From Duganella radicis (GTDB taxonomy: Bacteria > Pseudomonadota > Gammaproteobacteria > Burkholderiales > Burkholderiaceae_D), in the NCBI RefSeq assembly GCF_009720825.1, contig NZ_WNKY01000001.1:620001-684000 (forward strand): a DNA stretch of 64,000 nucleotides, written 5' to 3'. Below are positions 50,144-59,883 of the stretch, piece by piece (position 1 is the first letter of the stretch; each line of letters starts with the position of its first letter). The notes beneath the pieces are model-generated. The model searched no databases, was not told the origin of the DNA, and was given only the letters and a program-made list of their open reading frames with translations. The position numbers and the translations under genes were made by a program.

Positions 50144-50728
50144 TTAAAAGGACCAGCGGGCGAGGATGCTGTAGGGGCGGCCTTGGCCGATGTGGCTGTG
50201 CAGTAGGACGATTTCGCGCACGGTCCATTCGACCGGGGCCACGCTTTGTGGCGGCGCGGTGACGTCGTCGTACAGCATGGTGACGTGCGGTGTGTAGCCC
50301 GGCGGGTTGCGCAGGCCACTGGTTTTCAGCAGCGCGCCGGACAGGTTTTTGTAGAAGCCGTTCAGGCCGACGACGCCGTCGCCGCCAGTCAGCACCAGCG
50401 GACGATGACGCGGGCCGGTGATGAAGGTCTGCGCGGTGTCGAAGCTGACTTTGAACGGCAGCGTGCTATCGGCCACCAGCGCCGCCGCGCGTGAGGCGGT
50501 TTTGATCAGCGCATCCGGCATGCCGGGAAAGTCGCCCAGCACGCATAAGGTGGCGTGCAGCTTGGCTTCATCGATAGGCCGGCCGCTCATGGCATGTTGC
50601 GCCTTGAGTTCCGCCGTCAGCGCGCGGATCGAGCCGATCGCATTCTGGTCCGGCATGACGGCAAAGAACAGGCGGTCGGTGTTCTTGGGCGGCGGTTCGA
50701 AATCAAACAGGGAGGCTTGCTGGCTCAT
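50144..50728 (-). CDS. thpR: 2'-5' RNA ligase-family phosphoesterase ThpR
   Basis: A 194-residue member of the 2H phosphoesterase superfamily. The two catalytic HxT motifs are His58-Ala-Thr60 (KLHATLCVLGDF) and His148-Val-Thr150 (YTPHVTMLYDD). DRLFFAVMPDQNAIGSIR opens it, as in E. coli ThpR, which hydrolyses or forms 2',5' RNA links and cyclic 2',3' ends. Cytoplasmic. Its ATG overlaps the stop of the RegA-like gene (ATGA), so it is the last gene of the cyo operon. No link to respiration is known; it may ride along. Confidence 0.9.
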   Translation of the reverse strand: MSQQASLFDFEPPPKNTDRLFFAVMPDQNAIGSIRALTAELKAQHAMSGRPIDEAKLHATLCVLGDFPGMPDALIKTASRAAALVADSTLPFKVSFDTAQTFITGPRHRPLVLTGGDGVVGLNGFYKNLSGALLKTSGLRNPPGYTPHVTMLYDDVTAPPQSVAPVEWTVREIVLLHSHIGQGRPYSILARWSF

Positions 50729-51267
50729 TTGACACGCTGCTTTTCAAGTTTGCGCGCGAGCGTTCGGCGGTGCATGCCCAATCGGCGCGCGGCTTCCGAG
50801 ATGTTGAAGTCCGTCTCCGCCAGCACGGCGTGGATGTGTTCCCACTCCAGCGTTTTCACCGAGGTTGCGCGCGTGGTCAGTTCCAGGTCCGCAGCGCCGG
50901 CCACGTGTTCGAACGCGGCCTCAATGTCGTCGGTGTTGGATGGCTTGGCCAGATACTGGCACGCGCCCAGTTTGATCGCTTCCACCGCCGTGTTGATGCT
51001 GGCGAAGCCGGTCAGCACCACGATCAGCATTTCCTCGTCATGCTCGTGCAGCATCTGCACGCAGGCCAGGCCGGACGAGTTGCCCTTCAGTTTCAGGTCC
51101 ACCACCGCGTAGCCGGGTGAGTTATCGACCAGCAGTGCGCTGGCCTCATCCACGTTCTCGGCCAGCAGCACTTTGTAGCCGCGCCGTTCGAAAGAACGCC
51201 CTAAAGTACGGGCGAACGCCGCATCATCCTCTACCAGCAGCAGTACGCGCTCTTCTTCTGTCGTCAT
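50725..51267 (-). CDS. regA: RegA/PrrA-family redox response regulator
   Basis: A 180-residue regulator. Receiver (1-120) with LLLVEDD, phospho-acceptor Asp57 (AVVDLKLKG), Thr (VLTGFAS) and Lys (YLAKPSN). The C-terminal Fis-type helix-turn-helix (about 140-178; ISEAARRLGMHRRTLARKLEK) is the signature of RegA/PrrA/ActR. I start at ATG 51267, which overlaps the kinase stop (ATGA); a longer in-frame form has no receiver-like extension. In alpha- and betaproteobacteria RegA controls terminal oxidases and other redox genes. It lies in the same operon as cyoABCD, so feedback on that operon is likely. Confidence 0.92.
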   Translation of the reverse strand: MTTEEERVLLLVEDDAAFARTLGRSFERRGYKVLLAENVDEASALLVDNSPGYAVVDLKLKGNSSGLACVQMLHEHDEEMLIVVLTGFASINTAVEAIKLGACQYLAKPSNTDDIEAAFEHVAGAADLELTTRATSVKTLEWEHIHAVLAETDFNISEAARRLGMHRRTLARKLEKQRVK

Positions 51268-52631
51268 TGTTGTTCCGATTCGATTTCGATGGCGGACAAC
51301 GGCAGCGTCAAGCGCACCATCGCCCCGCCCTGCGACAAGTTGGTCGCCGTGACTTCCCCGCCCAGCGTGCGCGCCACGTTCACCACCAAGAACAGCCCCA
51401 GCCCGCCGCCGGGGCGGCCCTTGCTGGAGTTGTATGGCTTGCCGAATTGCGCCAGTATAGACGGATCGAAGCCCGCGCCCTTGTCCGTTACTTGCAGCAC
51501 CAGCGTATCGCCTTCCACGCTGGTCTCCATGCGCAGCCACGCGGGCGACGCTTCCAGCGCATTATCCAGCACATTACAGATCATTTGCTTGAGCGTGGAG
51601 TCGGACACCACCGGATGGTCCGGCACGATGCGGTTTTCAAATTCAAAGTCGACCACCGGCCGGCCCACGCGCCACTCGGCCACCACTTCATCGAGGAAGG
51701 TGTTGATGGTGGTGGCCGCCGACGATTCGCCGCGCGTCTCGCCAGCCGACAGCAGGATGCCGCTGACGATGGATTTGCAGCGCTTGAGCTGCGTCTGCAT
51801 CTCGGCGATTTCCTCCAGCAGTTCCGGATTGCCTTTGAATTCCGGCATGCGCTTCCAGTCACCGAGGATGACGGCCAGCGTCGCCAGCGGCGTCCCCAGC
51901 TCATGCGCGGCGCCGGATGCCAATAGCCCCATGCGCACGATGTGCTCTTCCTCCGCCGCCCGCTGGCGCAGGTCCGCCAGCTTGGCCGCGCTGCCGCGCA
52001 TGTTCTGCGTGATCCGTGTGATGAACACCACCAGCAGCGCCGCATCGAGAATAAAGCAGATCAGCATCCCCTGCACGTACAGGCTGAAGATGCCCAGCGC
52101 ATGATCCTGCGGCAGCGGCAGCGGTTCCGAGAACAGCGCCAGCCCGGCGATACACATGCCGGTGACGATCACGATGGTCCAGGTCGACCACGTCTCCAGC
52201 AGCACCGCGCCCAGGATCACGTGCAGCAGGTACAGGAACACGAACGGATTGGTGGCGCCGCCGCTCAGGTAGAGCTGTGCCGTCAGGCTGGCCACGTCCA
52301 CCGTCAGCGCCAGCAGCAGTTCGCTGTTGGACACCACCTGGTTCTCTTGCCAGCGCAGGATGCTGGCGACGTTGAAGGCGATCAGGCAGGCCAGCACGTT
52401 CAGCATGGCCGGCATCGGCAGCTGCACACCCAGCAGGATGGAGGCGGTGGCGATGGTGGTGATCTGGCCGATCACCGCGATCCAGCGCAGCTGGATCAGC
52501 TGCTGCATGTTTTTGTGGCCGGCCGCCGAGGTGATGGTGTTGGCGGAAGCGTTCACCGCCGCCAGCGGCTCCACCACCGGCATGCCGGGCCGGCCACGAT
52601 CATAAGGATTAGGATTTTTGTTTGCGCGCAT
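51264..52631 (-). CDS. regB: RegB/PrrB-family redox sensor histidine kinase
   Basis: About 455 residues with six membrane segments in the first 210. The loop GGATNPF (124-130) is the GGxxNPF quinone-binding heptapeptide of RegB. The H-box AHELGTPLAT (His243) is the RegB type. Cys285 (QLKRCKSIV) corresponds to the redox-active cysteine. The ATPase part has MICNVLDNALEASP and GGGLGLFLVVNVARTLGG. It senses the ubiquinone pool and phosphorylates RegA. Start uncertain: ATG 52631 chosen, which overlaps the SURF1 gene end by 23 bases; TTG 52640 is possible. Assignment firm from the combined motifs. Confidence 0.93.
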   Translation of the reverse strand: MRANKNPNPYDRGRPGMPVVEPLAAVNASANTITSAAGHKNMQQLIQLRWIAVIGQITTIATASILLGVQLPMPAMLNVLACLIAFNVASILRWQENQVVSNSELLLALTVDVASLTAQLYLSGGATNPFVFLYLLHVILGAVLLETWSTWTIVIVTGMCIAGLALFSEPLPLPQDHALGIFSLYVQGMLICFILDAALLVVFITRITQNMRGSAAKLADLRQRAAEEEHIVRMGLLASGAAHELGTPLATLAVILGDWKRMPEFKGNPELLEEIAEMQTQLKRCKSIVSGILLSAGETRGESSAATTINTFLDEVVAEWRVGRPVVDFEFENRIVPDHPVVSDSTLKQMICNVLDNALEASPAWLRMETSVEGDTLVLQVTDKGAGFDPSILAQFGKPYNSSKGRPGGGLGLFLVVNVARTLGGEVTATNLSQGGAMVRLTLPLSAIEIESEQQ

Positions 52632-53403
52632 CTCGTACAACCCAGACTACCGCAGCGGCCACCATCAGGGCCAGTGCGTACCAGGTGATAGCATAAACCA
52701 AGTGGTTGTTGACGAAGGAAATAACCGTCAAGCCGCCGATCGGCTGCACGCCAGCCACCGCCCCCGCCGCCCGCGCGGTCGGCGCGTCGGCGTCGACGAA
52801 ATACGGCGCCACAGCGGTGCCATCGCCCAGCCCGCGCGCCTGCGCAATCGCCAGCACGTCGCGCGTGTACCAGTAATTGCGGTCCGGCTCATTGGCGCGC
52901 AAGCGCCCTGCCTTCTCGCTCATCCGCAGCAGGCCGCTGAAGGTCACGGTCGGCCCGGAAGCGGCGGCGCAGGCGTCGGCCGCCGCCATCTGCGGCGCCG
53001 GCTGCGGCTTCCAGCCGCCCACGCCCGCCTCGATGAAGCCGCGGTTGATCAGCACAATGCCATCCGCCGTGCACAGCGGCGTCACCACCCAGTAACCGAT
53101 GCCGCGTTCCAGCGACGCCAGCACCTGTGTGGTGGCGCCGTCCAGCAGCACGCCGCTCAGCTGCACGCGGCGGTAGTCGTCCGCCTCCGCGTTCAGTTTC
53201 GGCCACTCCGCCTTGGCCGGCGCCGCCACCGGCGCCGCATGCACGCGCTGGTTCACACGCTCGATCAGCGCCAGCTTCCATTGCAGCCGGCTGACTTGCC
53301 ACGTCCCTAAAGCAAAAAACCCTGCAAACATCACCCCGGCCACGAGGGCCAGGATGACGCGCAGGGCGCGGGGACGTTGGCGCTTATTCGCGCCCGTCAT
53401 CAT
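52609..53403 (-). CDS. SURF1-family oxidase assembly protein
   Basis: A 264-residue membrane protein with one segment near the N-terminus (about 15-35, LVAGVMFAGFFALGTWQVSRL) and one at the C-terminus (LVYAITWYALALMVAAAVVWVV), the SURF1 layout. DDYRRVQLSGVLL and VLINRGFIEAG are family motifs. SURF1 helps put haem into the large subunit of haem-copper oxidases. Its ATG overlaps the cyoD stop (ATGA), which ties it to the bo3 oxidase. No cyoE (haem O synthase) gene lies in the window. Confidence 0.91.
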   Translation of the reverse strand: MMTGANKRQRPRALRVILALVAGVMFAGFFALGTWQVSRLQWKLALIERVNQRVHAAPVAAPAKAEWPKLNAEADDYRRVQLSGVLLDGATTQVLASLERGIGYWVVTPLCTADGIVLINRGFIEAGVGGWKPQPAPQMAAADACAAASGPTVTFSGLLRMSEKAGRLRANEPDRNYWYTRDVLAIAQARGLGDGTAVAPYFVDADAPTARAAGAVAGVQPIGGLTVISFVNNHLVYAITWYALALMVAAAVVWVVRDARKQKS

Positions 53404-53804
53404 TGCATGTCTTGCATGTTGTGAACATCGTTGCCCATGGAAGGCATCATGTTCTTGTTCATGTGGTACATGACCCAGATCGAACCGGACAGCACGATGA
53501 ACAGCAGCACGACGGTGAACACGGTCGACAGCATCGACCAGCCGCCTTCGGCCTTGCCATTCATATGCAGGAAGTAGACCATGTGGACTACCACCTGAAT
53601 CGCCGCGAACGCCAGCACGACGATGGCGGTGGTGCTCGATTTTTCGAACTGGTGGGTCATCACCAGCCAGAACGGGATCGCGGTCAGGATCACCGACAGG
53701 ATGAAGCCGATCGCGTAGTCCTTCAGGCTGCCGTGGTGGCCGTCGCCCTCGTGGCCGTGATGGCCGTGGTCATCGTGCTCATGGTGGTTGTGTGGTGCGC
53801 TCAT
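53400..53804 (-). CDS. cyoD: Cytochrome bo3 quinol oxidase subunit IV
   Basis: A 134-residue subunit with three membrane helices (about 30-50, 57-79, 88-108). KDYAIGFILSVILTAIPFWLVM closely matches E. coli CyoD. The N-terminus is unusually His/Asp-rich (HNHHEHDDHGHHGHEG, residues 5-20), longer than in E. coli, and could bind metal; function not known. The chosen ATG (53804) has GGGAG about 7 bases upstream and overlaps the cyoC stop. Structural or assembly role in the oxidase. The C-terminus is rich in Met. Confidence 0.93.
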   Translation of the reverse strand: MSAPHNHHEHDDHGHHGHEGDGHHGSLKDYAIGFILSVILTAIPFWLVMTHQFEKSSTTAIVVLAFAAIQVVVHMVYFLHMNGKAEGGWSMLSTVFTVVLLFIVLSGSIWVMYHMNKNMMPSMGNDVHNMQDMQ

Positions 53805-54430
53805 GGCAGGACTCCCATCAGGTAGACAAAGGTGAAGACGCCGATCCAGATCACGTCCAGGAAGTGCCAGAACATCGACAGGCACATCAGGCGGCGGTTG
53901 TTTTCATGGGTCAGGCCGTGCTTGGCCAGCTGGAAGCACAGGGTCACCAGCCACACGGTACCGAAGGTCACGTGCAGGCCGTGGGTGCCGACCAGGGCGA
54001 AGAACGAGCTCAGGAACGCGCTGCGCTGCGGACCCGCGCCTTCGTGGATCAGGTGCAGGAACTCATACACCTCCAGGTACAGGAAGCACAGGCCGAAGAC
54101 GCCGGTCACCAGCAGCCACGCGATGGTGGCTTTCAGGTTCTTGCGCTGCGAGGCGATCATGGCGAAGCCATAGGTGATCGACGACAGCAGCAGGAAGCCG
54201 GTGTTCAGGGCCACCAGCGGCAGGTCGAACAGTTCCGCGCCCGACGGGCCGCCCGCGTAGCTGCGGCCCAGGACTGCGTAGGTGGCGAACAGGCCGGCGA
54301 ACAGCAGGCAGTCGCTCATCAGGTAGATCCAGAAGCCCAGCAGCGTGCCGTTCTCCGGATGGTGTTCACGCACGTAGTAACGCGCGCTTGGATCTGCGCT
54401 CATGGCGCCGTTAGCGTTAATTTCAGACAT
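53801..54430 (-). CDS. cyoC: Cytochrome bo3 quinol oxidase subunit III
   Basis: A 209-residue inner-membrane protein with five hydrophobic segments, the number for bo3 subunit [27 protein letters not shown] and [20 protein letters not shown] are conserved. It carries no cofactor and stabilises subunit I. It starts 8 bases inside the cyoB 3' end. A second ATG nine codons in is also possible. Co-transcribed with the rest of the cyo operon. Confidence 0.94.
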   Translation of the reverse strand: MSEINANGAMSADPSARYYVREHHPENGTLLGFWIYLMSDCLLFAGLFATYAVLGRSYAGGPSGAELFDLPLVALNTGFLLLSSITYGFAMIASQRKNLKATIAWLLVTGVFGLCFLYLEVYEFLHLIHEGAGPQRSAFLSSFFALVGTHGLHVTFGTVWLVTLCFQLAKHGLTHENNRRLMCLSMFWHFLDVIWIGVFTFVYLMGVLP

Positions 54431-56429
54431 GGCTTTCCAGCAAACGAGTGTGTGCGTCTTCGGTACGAGTTACTTCATCGGCTTTGATGTAGTAATCGCG
54501 CTTGTAGTTAAAGGTGTGGACGATGATCGCACCCAGCATGACCAGGAAGGCCAGTGCCGCGGGGATCCACATCTGCCAGACCATGGCGAAGCCGAAGGCG
54601 AACGACAGAGCCGAGATCACGAAGCCGGCGCCGGTGTTCTTCGGCATGTGGATGTCCACGAAGCCTTTCAGCGGACGCTGGTAGTGGTTCTTCTTCATGT
54701 CCGACCAGCTGTCGCTGTCGTGCACCACAGGGGTGAAGGCGAAGTTGTAGTCTGGCGGTGGCGACGAGGTCGCCCACTCCAGGGTACGGCCATCCCATGG
54801 GTCGCCGCTGACGTCGCGCAGTTTGGCGCGGTCTTTCCAGCTCAGGAACAGTTGAAGGATGAAGGCGCCGATACCGCCGGCGATGATCAGCGCGCCAATC
54901 GCCGCGATGATGAAGTAGATCTGCAACGATGGGTCATCGAAGTGGTTCATGCGGCGGGTGACGCCCATGAAGCCCATGATGTACAGCGGGGTGAACGCAA
55001 CCCAGAAGCCGATCAGCCAGCACCAGAACGAGACCTTGCCCCAGAATTCGTTCAGCTTGTAGCCGAAGGCTTTCGGGAACCAGTAGTTGATACCTGCGAA
55101 CAGGCCGAACACCACGCCGCCGATAATCACGTTGTGGAAGTGGGCGATCAGGAACAGCGAGTTGTGCAGCACGAAGTCGGCAGGAGGAACGGCCAGCATC
55201 ACGCCGGTCATGCCGCCGATCACGAAGGTCAGCATGAAGCCCACGGTCCACATCATCGGCACGGTGAAGCGGATGCGGCCTTTGTACATGGTGAACAGCC
55301 AGTTGAAGATCTTCGCGCCGGTCGGGATCGAGATAATCATGGTGGTGATGCCGAAGAACGAGTTGACACTCGCGCCGGAGCCCATGGTGAAGAAGTGGTG
55401 CAGCCATACCAGGTAGGACAGCACGGTGATCACGACGGTCGCGTACACCATGGAGGTGTAGCCGAACAGGCGCTTGCCCGAGAAGGTCGAGACGATTTCC
55501 GAGAACACGCCGAACACCGGCAGGATCAGGATGTACACCTCGGGGTGGCCCCAGATCCAGATCAGGTTCACGTACAGCATCGGGTTACCACCCAGTTCGG
55601 TGGTGAAGAAGTTGAAGCCGGCAATACGGTCCAGCGACAGCAGTGCCAGGGTGATGGTCAGGATCGGGAAGGTCGCGACGATCAGGGCGTTGGTGCACAG
55701 GGCGGTCCAGGTGAAGACAGGCATCTTCATCATCGACATGCCGGGCGCGCGCATCTTGACGATGGTGGCGATCAGGTTGACACCGGATAGTGTTGTACCC
55801 ACACCCGCCACCTGCAATGACCAGATATAGTAGTCGACCCCGACGTCAGGCGAGGCGGCGATGCCCGACAGCGGCGGGAACGCCAGCCAGCCGGTCTTGC
55901 CGAATTCACCGACGAACAGCGACACCATGGTCAGCATGGCGCCAAAGGTGGTCATCCAGAACGAGAAGTTGTTCAGGAACGGGAACGAGACGTCGCGCGC
56001 GCCGATTTGCAGCGGCACCACGTAGTTCATCAGGCCGGTCACCAGCGGCATGGCCACGAAGAAGATCATGATGGTGCCGTGGGCGGTGAACACCTGGTCG
56101 TAGTGGTGCGGCGGCAGGAAGCCGGGGTTATCGCCAAACGCGATGGCCTGTTGCGCGCGCATCATCAGCGCGTCGGCGAAGCCGCGCAGCAGCATGATGA
56201 TACCCAGCACCATGTACATGATGCCGATTTTCTTGTGGTCGATGGAGGTGATCCAGTCGCGCCACAGCGGGCCCCACAGGCGGAATTTGAACATGGCGGC
56301 CAGCAGCGCGAGGCCGCCGATCGCCACCATGGCGAAGGTGCCGATCAGGATGGGCTCATGGTACGGAATTGCTTCCAGCGAGAGCCGTCCAATGATCAGA
56401 TTGGTCAGGTTCAGATCAGACATGGTCAT
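54423..56429 (-). CDS. cyoB: Cytochrome bo3 quinol oxidase subunit I
   Basis: A 668-residue catalytic subunit with about 15 membrane helices. It binds haem b, haem o3 and Cu[13 protein letters not shown] (haem b His), [14 protein letters not shown] with the cross-linked His-Tyr pair, [10 protein letters not shown] (CuB His pair) and HFHNVIIGG (haem His pair). It reduces O2 to water and pumps protons. Length matches E. coli CyoB (663). Its ATG overlaps the cyoA stop (ATGA). Assignment firm. Confidence 0.97.
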   Translation of the reverse strand: MTMSDLNLTNLIIGRLSLEAIPYHEPILIGTFAMVAIGGLALLAAMFKFRLWGPLWRDWITSIDHKKIGIMYMVLGIIMLLRGFADALMMRAQQAIAFGDNPGFLPPHHYDQVFTAHGTIMIFFVAMPLVTGLMNYVVPLQIGARDVSFPFLNNFSFWMTTFGAMLTMVSLFVGEFGKTGWLAFPPLSGIAASPDVGVDYYIWSLQVAGVGTTLSGVNLIATIVKMRAPGMSMMKMPVFTWTALCTNALIVATFPILTITLALLSLDRIAGFNFFTTELGGNPMLYVNLIWIWGHPEVYILILPVFGVFSEIVSTFSGKRLFGYTSMVYATVVITVLSYLVWLHHFFTMGSGASVNSFFGITTMIISIPTGAKIFNWLFTMYKGRIRFTVPMMWTVGFMLTFVIGGMTGVMLAVPPADFVLHNSLFLIAHFHNVIIGGVVFGLFAGINYWFPKAFGYKLNEFWGKVSFWCWLIGFWVAFTPLYIMGFMGVTRRMNHFDDPSLQIYFIIAAIGALIIAGGIGAFILQLFLSWKDRAKLRDVSGDPWDGRTLEWATSSPPPDYNFAFTPVVHDSDSWSDMKKNHYQRPLKGFVDIHMPKNTGAGFVISALSFAFGFAMVWQMWIPAALAFLVMLGAIIVHTFNYKRDYYIKADEVTRTEDAHTRLLESHV

Positions 56430-57427
56430 TCTTTACGGGTAGGTTGAGCAGTGGCGGCGACGGTGGTGGTCGGTTCGCACACGTCTTCTGGCAGTTTCTT
56501 GGCTGCTGCGGCTGCCTTGATGCGGGTGGCATCCTGGTGCATCTGGGTGTTGATGCAGACCGAGCCTTCTTCCACGCAACGGTTCAGGATCAGGTCGTAC
56601 ATACCCTTTTCCACAGTACCGAAGTGCATGATCGGATGCTTGATGGTCGGCTTGTCCAGCGCCAGGAATTCAGCGCGGTTCAGGGTGCCGGCGCCGGCCT
56701 TGGTCTTGGCCACCCAGGCGTCGAAGTCCGCCTGCGATACGCCGTGGTACTTGAATTTCATGTCCGAGAAGCCGGCACCGCTGTAGTTGGCGGAGAAGCC
56801 GTCGTACACGCCTACCTTGTTCATGACCGCGTTCAGCTGCGTTTCCATGCTCGGCATGGTGTAGACCATGCCGGCCAGCGCAGGAATGTAGAAGGCGTTC
56901 ATCACCGAGGTGGAAGTCATGTGGAAGCGCACCGGCACGTCGACCGGGGTCACCAGCTCGTTGACGGTGGCGATGCCCTGCTCCGGATAGATGAACATCC
57001 ATTTCCAGTCCATCGACACCACTTGCACTTCCAGCGGCTTGACGCCGGCGGCGACCGGACGATTTTCATCGATGCGGCTCAGCGGACGGTATGGGTCCAG
57101 CAAGTGGGTGTAAATCCAGGTGATCAGGCCCAGCACGATGATGATCAGCAGCGGTGCGCCCCAGATCAGCAGTTCGAGCTTGGTCGAGTGGTCCCAGTCC
57201 GGCTTGTATTCAGCGGCGGTATTTGACTTTCTATAGCGCCAAGCGAACAGACAGATCAGGAACATGACAGGTACGATAATCAACAGCATCAGCAGGGTTG
57301 ACACAACGACAAGGTGTGCCTGCTGCGCTGCGATATCCCCGGACGGATTCAGCACGACCGTATCGCAGCCAGCGAGCCACATTAACGGTGCGAGGAGTAA
57401 TCCACGACGAACGATAGGAGGAATCAT
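56426..57427 (-). CDS. cyoA: Cytochrome bo3 quinol oxidase subunit II
   Basis: A 333-residue lipoprotein. The chosen ATG at 57427 gives a signal with lipobox LAGC (Cys21), as in E. coli CyoA; earlier in-frame starts would bury it. Two membrane helices (about 38-60 and 85-107) precede a cupredoxin-like periplasmic domain. The CuA ligands of cytochrome c oxidases are absent, which marks a quinol oxidase. The C-terminal tail has a Cys pair (CVEEGSVC) of unknown role. First gene of the operon cyoABCD-surf1-regB-regA-thpR. The ribosome site is weak. Confidence 0.95.
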   Translation of the reverse strand: MIPPIVRRGLLLAPLMWLAGCDTVVLNPSGDIAAQQAHLVVVSTLLMLLIIVPVMFLICLFAWRYRKSNTAAEYKPDWDHSTKLELLIWGAPLLIIIVLGLITWIYTHLLDPYRPLSRIDENRPVAAGVKPLEVQVVSMDWKWMFIYPEQGIATVNELVTPVDVPVRFHMTSTSVMNAFYIPALAGMVYTMPSMETQLNAVMNKVGVYDGFSANYSGAGFSDMKFKYHGVSQADFDAWVAKTKAGAGTLNRAEFLALDKPTIKHPIMHFGTVEKGMYDLILNRCVEEGSVCINTQMHQDATRIKAAAAAKKLPEDVCEPTTTVAATAQPTRKE

Positions 57428-57430
57428 GCG

Positions 57431-57444
57431 GTAATGTACGTTAC
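57431..57444. promoter_or_regulatory. Imperfect palindrome before cyoA
   Basis: GTAATGTACGTTAC matches its own reverse complement at 12 of 14 bases and lies 4 bases upstream of the cyoA ATG, in the 130-base region shared with the divergent MFS gene. It could bind a dimeric regulator or affect translation of cyoA. I found no FNR-type TTGAT-N4-ATCAA site and no strong -35/-10 pair here. Confidence 0.3.
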
Positions 57445-57557
57445 AGATTGTTGGGATCATGCTACTGTAATCACTAAGGACCGTTCTTGCCATTGGACAC
57501 TTTGTCCTACCCGCCTGGACAGCCCTTGTAATAACAACTAACACGAGACAAGAGACT

Positions 57558-58913
57558 ATGGCTAACACGACTTCTATCAGTGACGTCCATGCAGCTGGCG
57601 TCCACGAACATCATCAAACGAGCCCTGGTGCACGCAGCATCAATGCCAGGGATGGGCATATCTCTCCCGGAGAAATAGCAATTGGCGTGGTCATCGGGCG
57701 CGCCTCCGAATATTTCGACTTCTTCGTCTACGCCATTGCCTCGGCCTTGGTGTTCCCGTCCGTGTTCTTCCCGTACGAAAGCCGACTTGACGGGACACTA
57801 TACGCCTTTGCCATTTTCGCGCTTGCCTTTATTGCACGCCCGATTGGAACTGTGGCGTTTATGGCAGTTCAGCACCGTTTCACGCGCGAAGCCAAGCTCA
57901 CGCTGGCCCTGATGGTGATGGGCGTGTCCACCGCCGGCATCGCCTTCCTGCCCGACTACGCCTCGCTCGGCACCTGGTCGATTATCTTGTTGTCAATTTT
58001 GCGGATCGGCCAAGGCATCGCCCAGGGCGGCTCCTGGGACGGCCTGCCCTCGCTGCTGGCGCTGAATGCGCCAGAGCACAAGCGCGGCTGGTACGCCATG
58101 CTGGGTCAGCTCGGCGCGCCGATCGGCTTCGTCATCGCGGCCGGCCTGTTCTCCTACATGCTGGGCACGCTGAATTCGCTGGACTTCCTCGACTGGGGCT
58201 GGCGCTTCCCGTTCTACGTGGCGTTCGCCATCAACGTGGTGGCCCTGTTCGCCCGCCTGCGCCTGGTGACCACGCATGAATACTCGCACCTGCTGGACGA
58301 GCACCAGCTCGATCCGGTGCCGGTGGGCGAGCTGCTGCAATCGCAGTCGCGCAACGTCATCATCGGCGCGCTGGCCGCGCTGGCCAGCTATGCGCTGTTC
58401 CACCTGGTGACGGTGTTCCCGCTGTCGTGGATCACCCTGACCTCGCAGCGCTCGCTGGCGGGCTTCCTGCAAGTGCAGATGGTGGGCGTGACGCTGATGG
58501 CGATCGGCATCATCATCTCCGGCTACGTGGCCGACCGCGTCGGCCGCCGCCGCACGCTGGGCACGCTGGCGACGATGATCGGCATCTTCAGCCTGTTCGT
58601 GCCCTTCCTGATCGATGGTGGCGAGCACGGCCAGGACGCCTTCATCCTGATCGGCTTCTCGCTGCTGGGCTTGTCGTACGGCCAGGCCGCCGGCGCGGTG
58701 ACCTCCAACTTCCCGCAGCACTTCCGCTACACCGGCGCGGCGCTGACGTCGGACCTGGCATGGCTGGTGGGCGCCGGTTTCGCCCCGCTGGTGGCCTTGG
58801 GCGTGTCCTCGCACTTCGGCCTGGCGTATGCCGGCCTGTACCTGCTGTCGGGCGCGGTCAGCTCGCTGGCGGCGCTGAGCATCAACCGCGCGTGGAGCAT
58901 CCGCGATAACTAG
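57558..58913 (+). CDS. MFS transporter, metabolite:H+ symporter-like
   Basis: A 451-residue inner-membrane protein with 12 hydrophobic segments. GVVIGRASEYFDFFVYAIASALVFP and the loop ADRVGRRR between segments 8 and 9 match the metabolite/H+ symporter (MHS) group, which imports dicarboxylates, osmolytes or similar compounds. The N-terminal 40 residues are hydrophilic and His-containing. It is divergent from the cyo operon across 130 bases, a placement often seen in Burkholderiales. A strong terminator follows the stop. Substrate unknown. Confidence 0.9.
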   Translation: MANTTSISDVHAAGVHEHHQTSPGARSINARDGHISPGEIAIGVVIGRASEYFDFFVYAIASALVFPSVFFPYESRLDGTLYAFAIFALAFIARPIGTVAFMAVQHRFTREAKLTLALMVMGVSTAGIAFLPDYASLGTWSIILLSILRIGQGIAQGGSWDGLPSLLALNAPEHKRGWYAMLGQLGAPIGFVIAAGLFSYMLGTLNSLDFLDWGWRFPFYVAFAINVVALFARLRLVTTHEYSHLLDEHQLDPVPVGELLQSQSRNVIIGALAALASYALFHLVTVFPLSWITLTSQRSLAGFLQVQMVGVTLMAIGIIISGYVADRVGRRRTLGTLATMIGIFSLFVPFLIDGGEHGQDAFILIGFSLLGLSYGQAAGAVTSNFPQHFRYTGAALTSDLAWLVGAGFAPLVALGVSSHFGLAYAGLYLLSGAVSSLAALSINRAWSIRDN

Positions 58914-58931
58914 TACCATTCCTGCAACATA

Positions 58932-58969
58932 AAAACAACAACGGCCGCGCTTGCGGCCGTTGTTGTTTT
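58932..58969. terminator. Bidirectional intrinsic terminator
   Basis: A perfect 17-bp stem (58932-58948 and 58953-58969) with a GCTT loop. The core CGGCCGC / GCGGCCG is flanked by AAAACAACAA on one side and its complement TTGTTGTTTT on the other. It therefore gives a U-rich tail in both directions and serves both the MFS gene and the convergent DsbA-like gene. Confidence 0.93.
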
Positions 58970-59001
58970 GAGCATTTATCAACGTTGCTGCGGGGCAGCA
59001 A

Positions 59002-59697
59002 TCAAATCGCGCAGCCGCCGGTATCGCACCCCGGATTGACTGCCGAGGGCTGGCTTGCCGATGGCGCCTGGCTATCCAGATAGGCACGCCATTCGTCCAC
59101 CCGCCCCAGCCAGCGGCCCAGGTCGATTCGCTCCAGCACGCCATCGTCGCGCTGGAGCGCAACAGTCGGGAAGCCTTGGCCGCCGCAGCGGGCCAGCCAT
59201 TTGCGGCTTTCGGCAAAATGACGATCGGTCGCAGGCCCGCTCAGGCGCGCAAAGGCTGCGGCGAAGGCGGTCTCGTCCAACCCCATTTCCAGCGCCAGTT
59301 CAACCAGAGCCTGCAAATCGGCGATGCGCCGGCCTTCGGCATAATGCGCGTGCTGCAAACGATGCAGCATGTCCAGCCCCTGCCCGGCCAATTCCTGGGC
59401 GGCCAGGATGGCAGTGGTGGGCGGAGCCGAGTCCATCACCGCCGTGGTGTCGCGCAGCAGGCCATCGAAGTAAGCCGCGCCGAAGGGCTGGCCGGTCAGT
59501 TGCCTGATGCGCAGGTCGTGCGGCATCACGTATTCGCGCCAATCCGGGGTGATGGTGCGGGCGTTCGGACCGGTCATCATGCCGCCGCCGTGAAATTCGA
59601 TGCGCATGCCGGGAAAGCTGCGCGCCGCCGAAATCAGCGGCGCGGCGGCGTAACACCAGCCGCACAGGGGATCAAAGATGTAATGCAAGGTGGTCAT
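59002..59697 (-). CDS. DsbA-family (FrnE-like) thiol oxidoreductase
   Basis: A 231-residue thioredoxin-fold protein with the CGWC active site at residues 12-15 (FDPLCGWCYAAAPL) and no signal peptide, so cytoplasmic. It resembles the DsbA-like FrnE/2-hydroxychromene-isomerase-related group: helical insert, then GGQGFPTVALQ with the cis-Pro. Three residues from the end are further Cys (GCDTGGCAI), a possible metal or disulfide tail. AAGGA lies about 5 bases before the ATG. It is divergent from the ThDP enzyme. Partner protein unknown. Confidence 0.87.
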   Translation of the reverse strand: MTTLHYIFDPLCGWCYAAAPLISAARSFPGMRIEFHGGGMMTGPNARTITPDWREYVMPHDLRIRQLTGQPFGAAYFDGLLRDTTAVMDSAPPTTAILAAQELAGQGLDMLHRLQHAHYAEGRRIADLQALVELALEMGLDETAFAAAFARLSGPATDRHFAESRKWLARCGGQGFPTVALQRDDGVLERIDLGRWLGRVDEWRAYLDSQAPSASQPSAVNPGCDTGGCAI

Positions 59698-59883
59698 GGT
59701 GTTCCTTTACGGGAGAATGCTTGCAAGCTTAACCGCTTTCATTCACGTCAGAAATAGCGGCGGCTGAGACAGATTGTTTCTCGAATCGAGCAAGTGTGCG
59801 GCAGGGCCGCGCACGTTATCGCTGCGCAATTGTGGTCTTCCTCGCTAGAATCGGGCCTCAATCCGAGCGAAGCGAGGTGAGTC

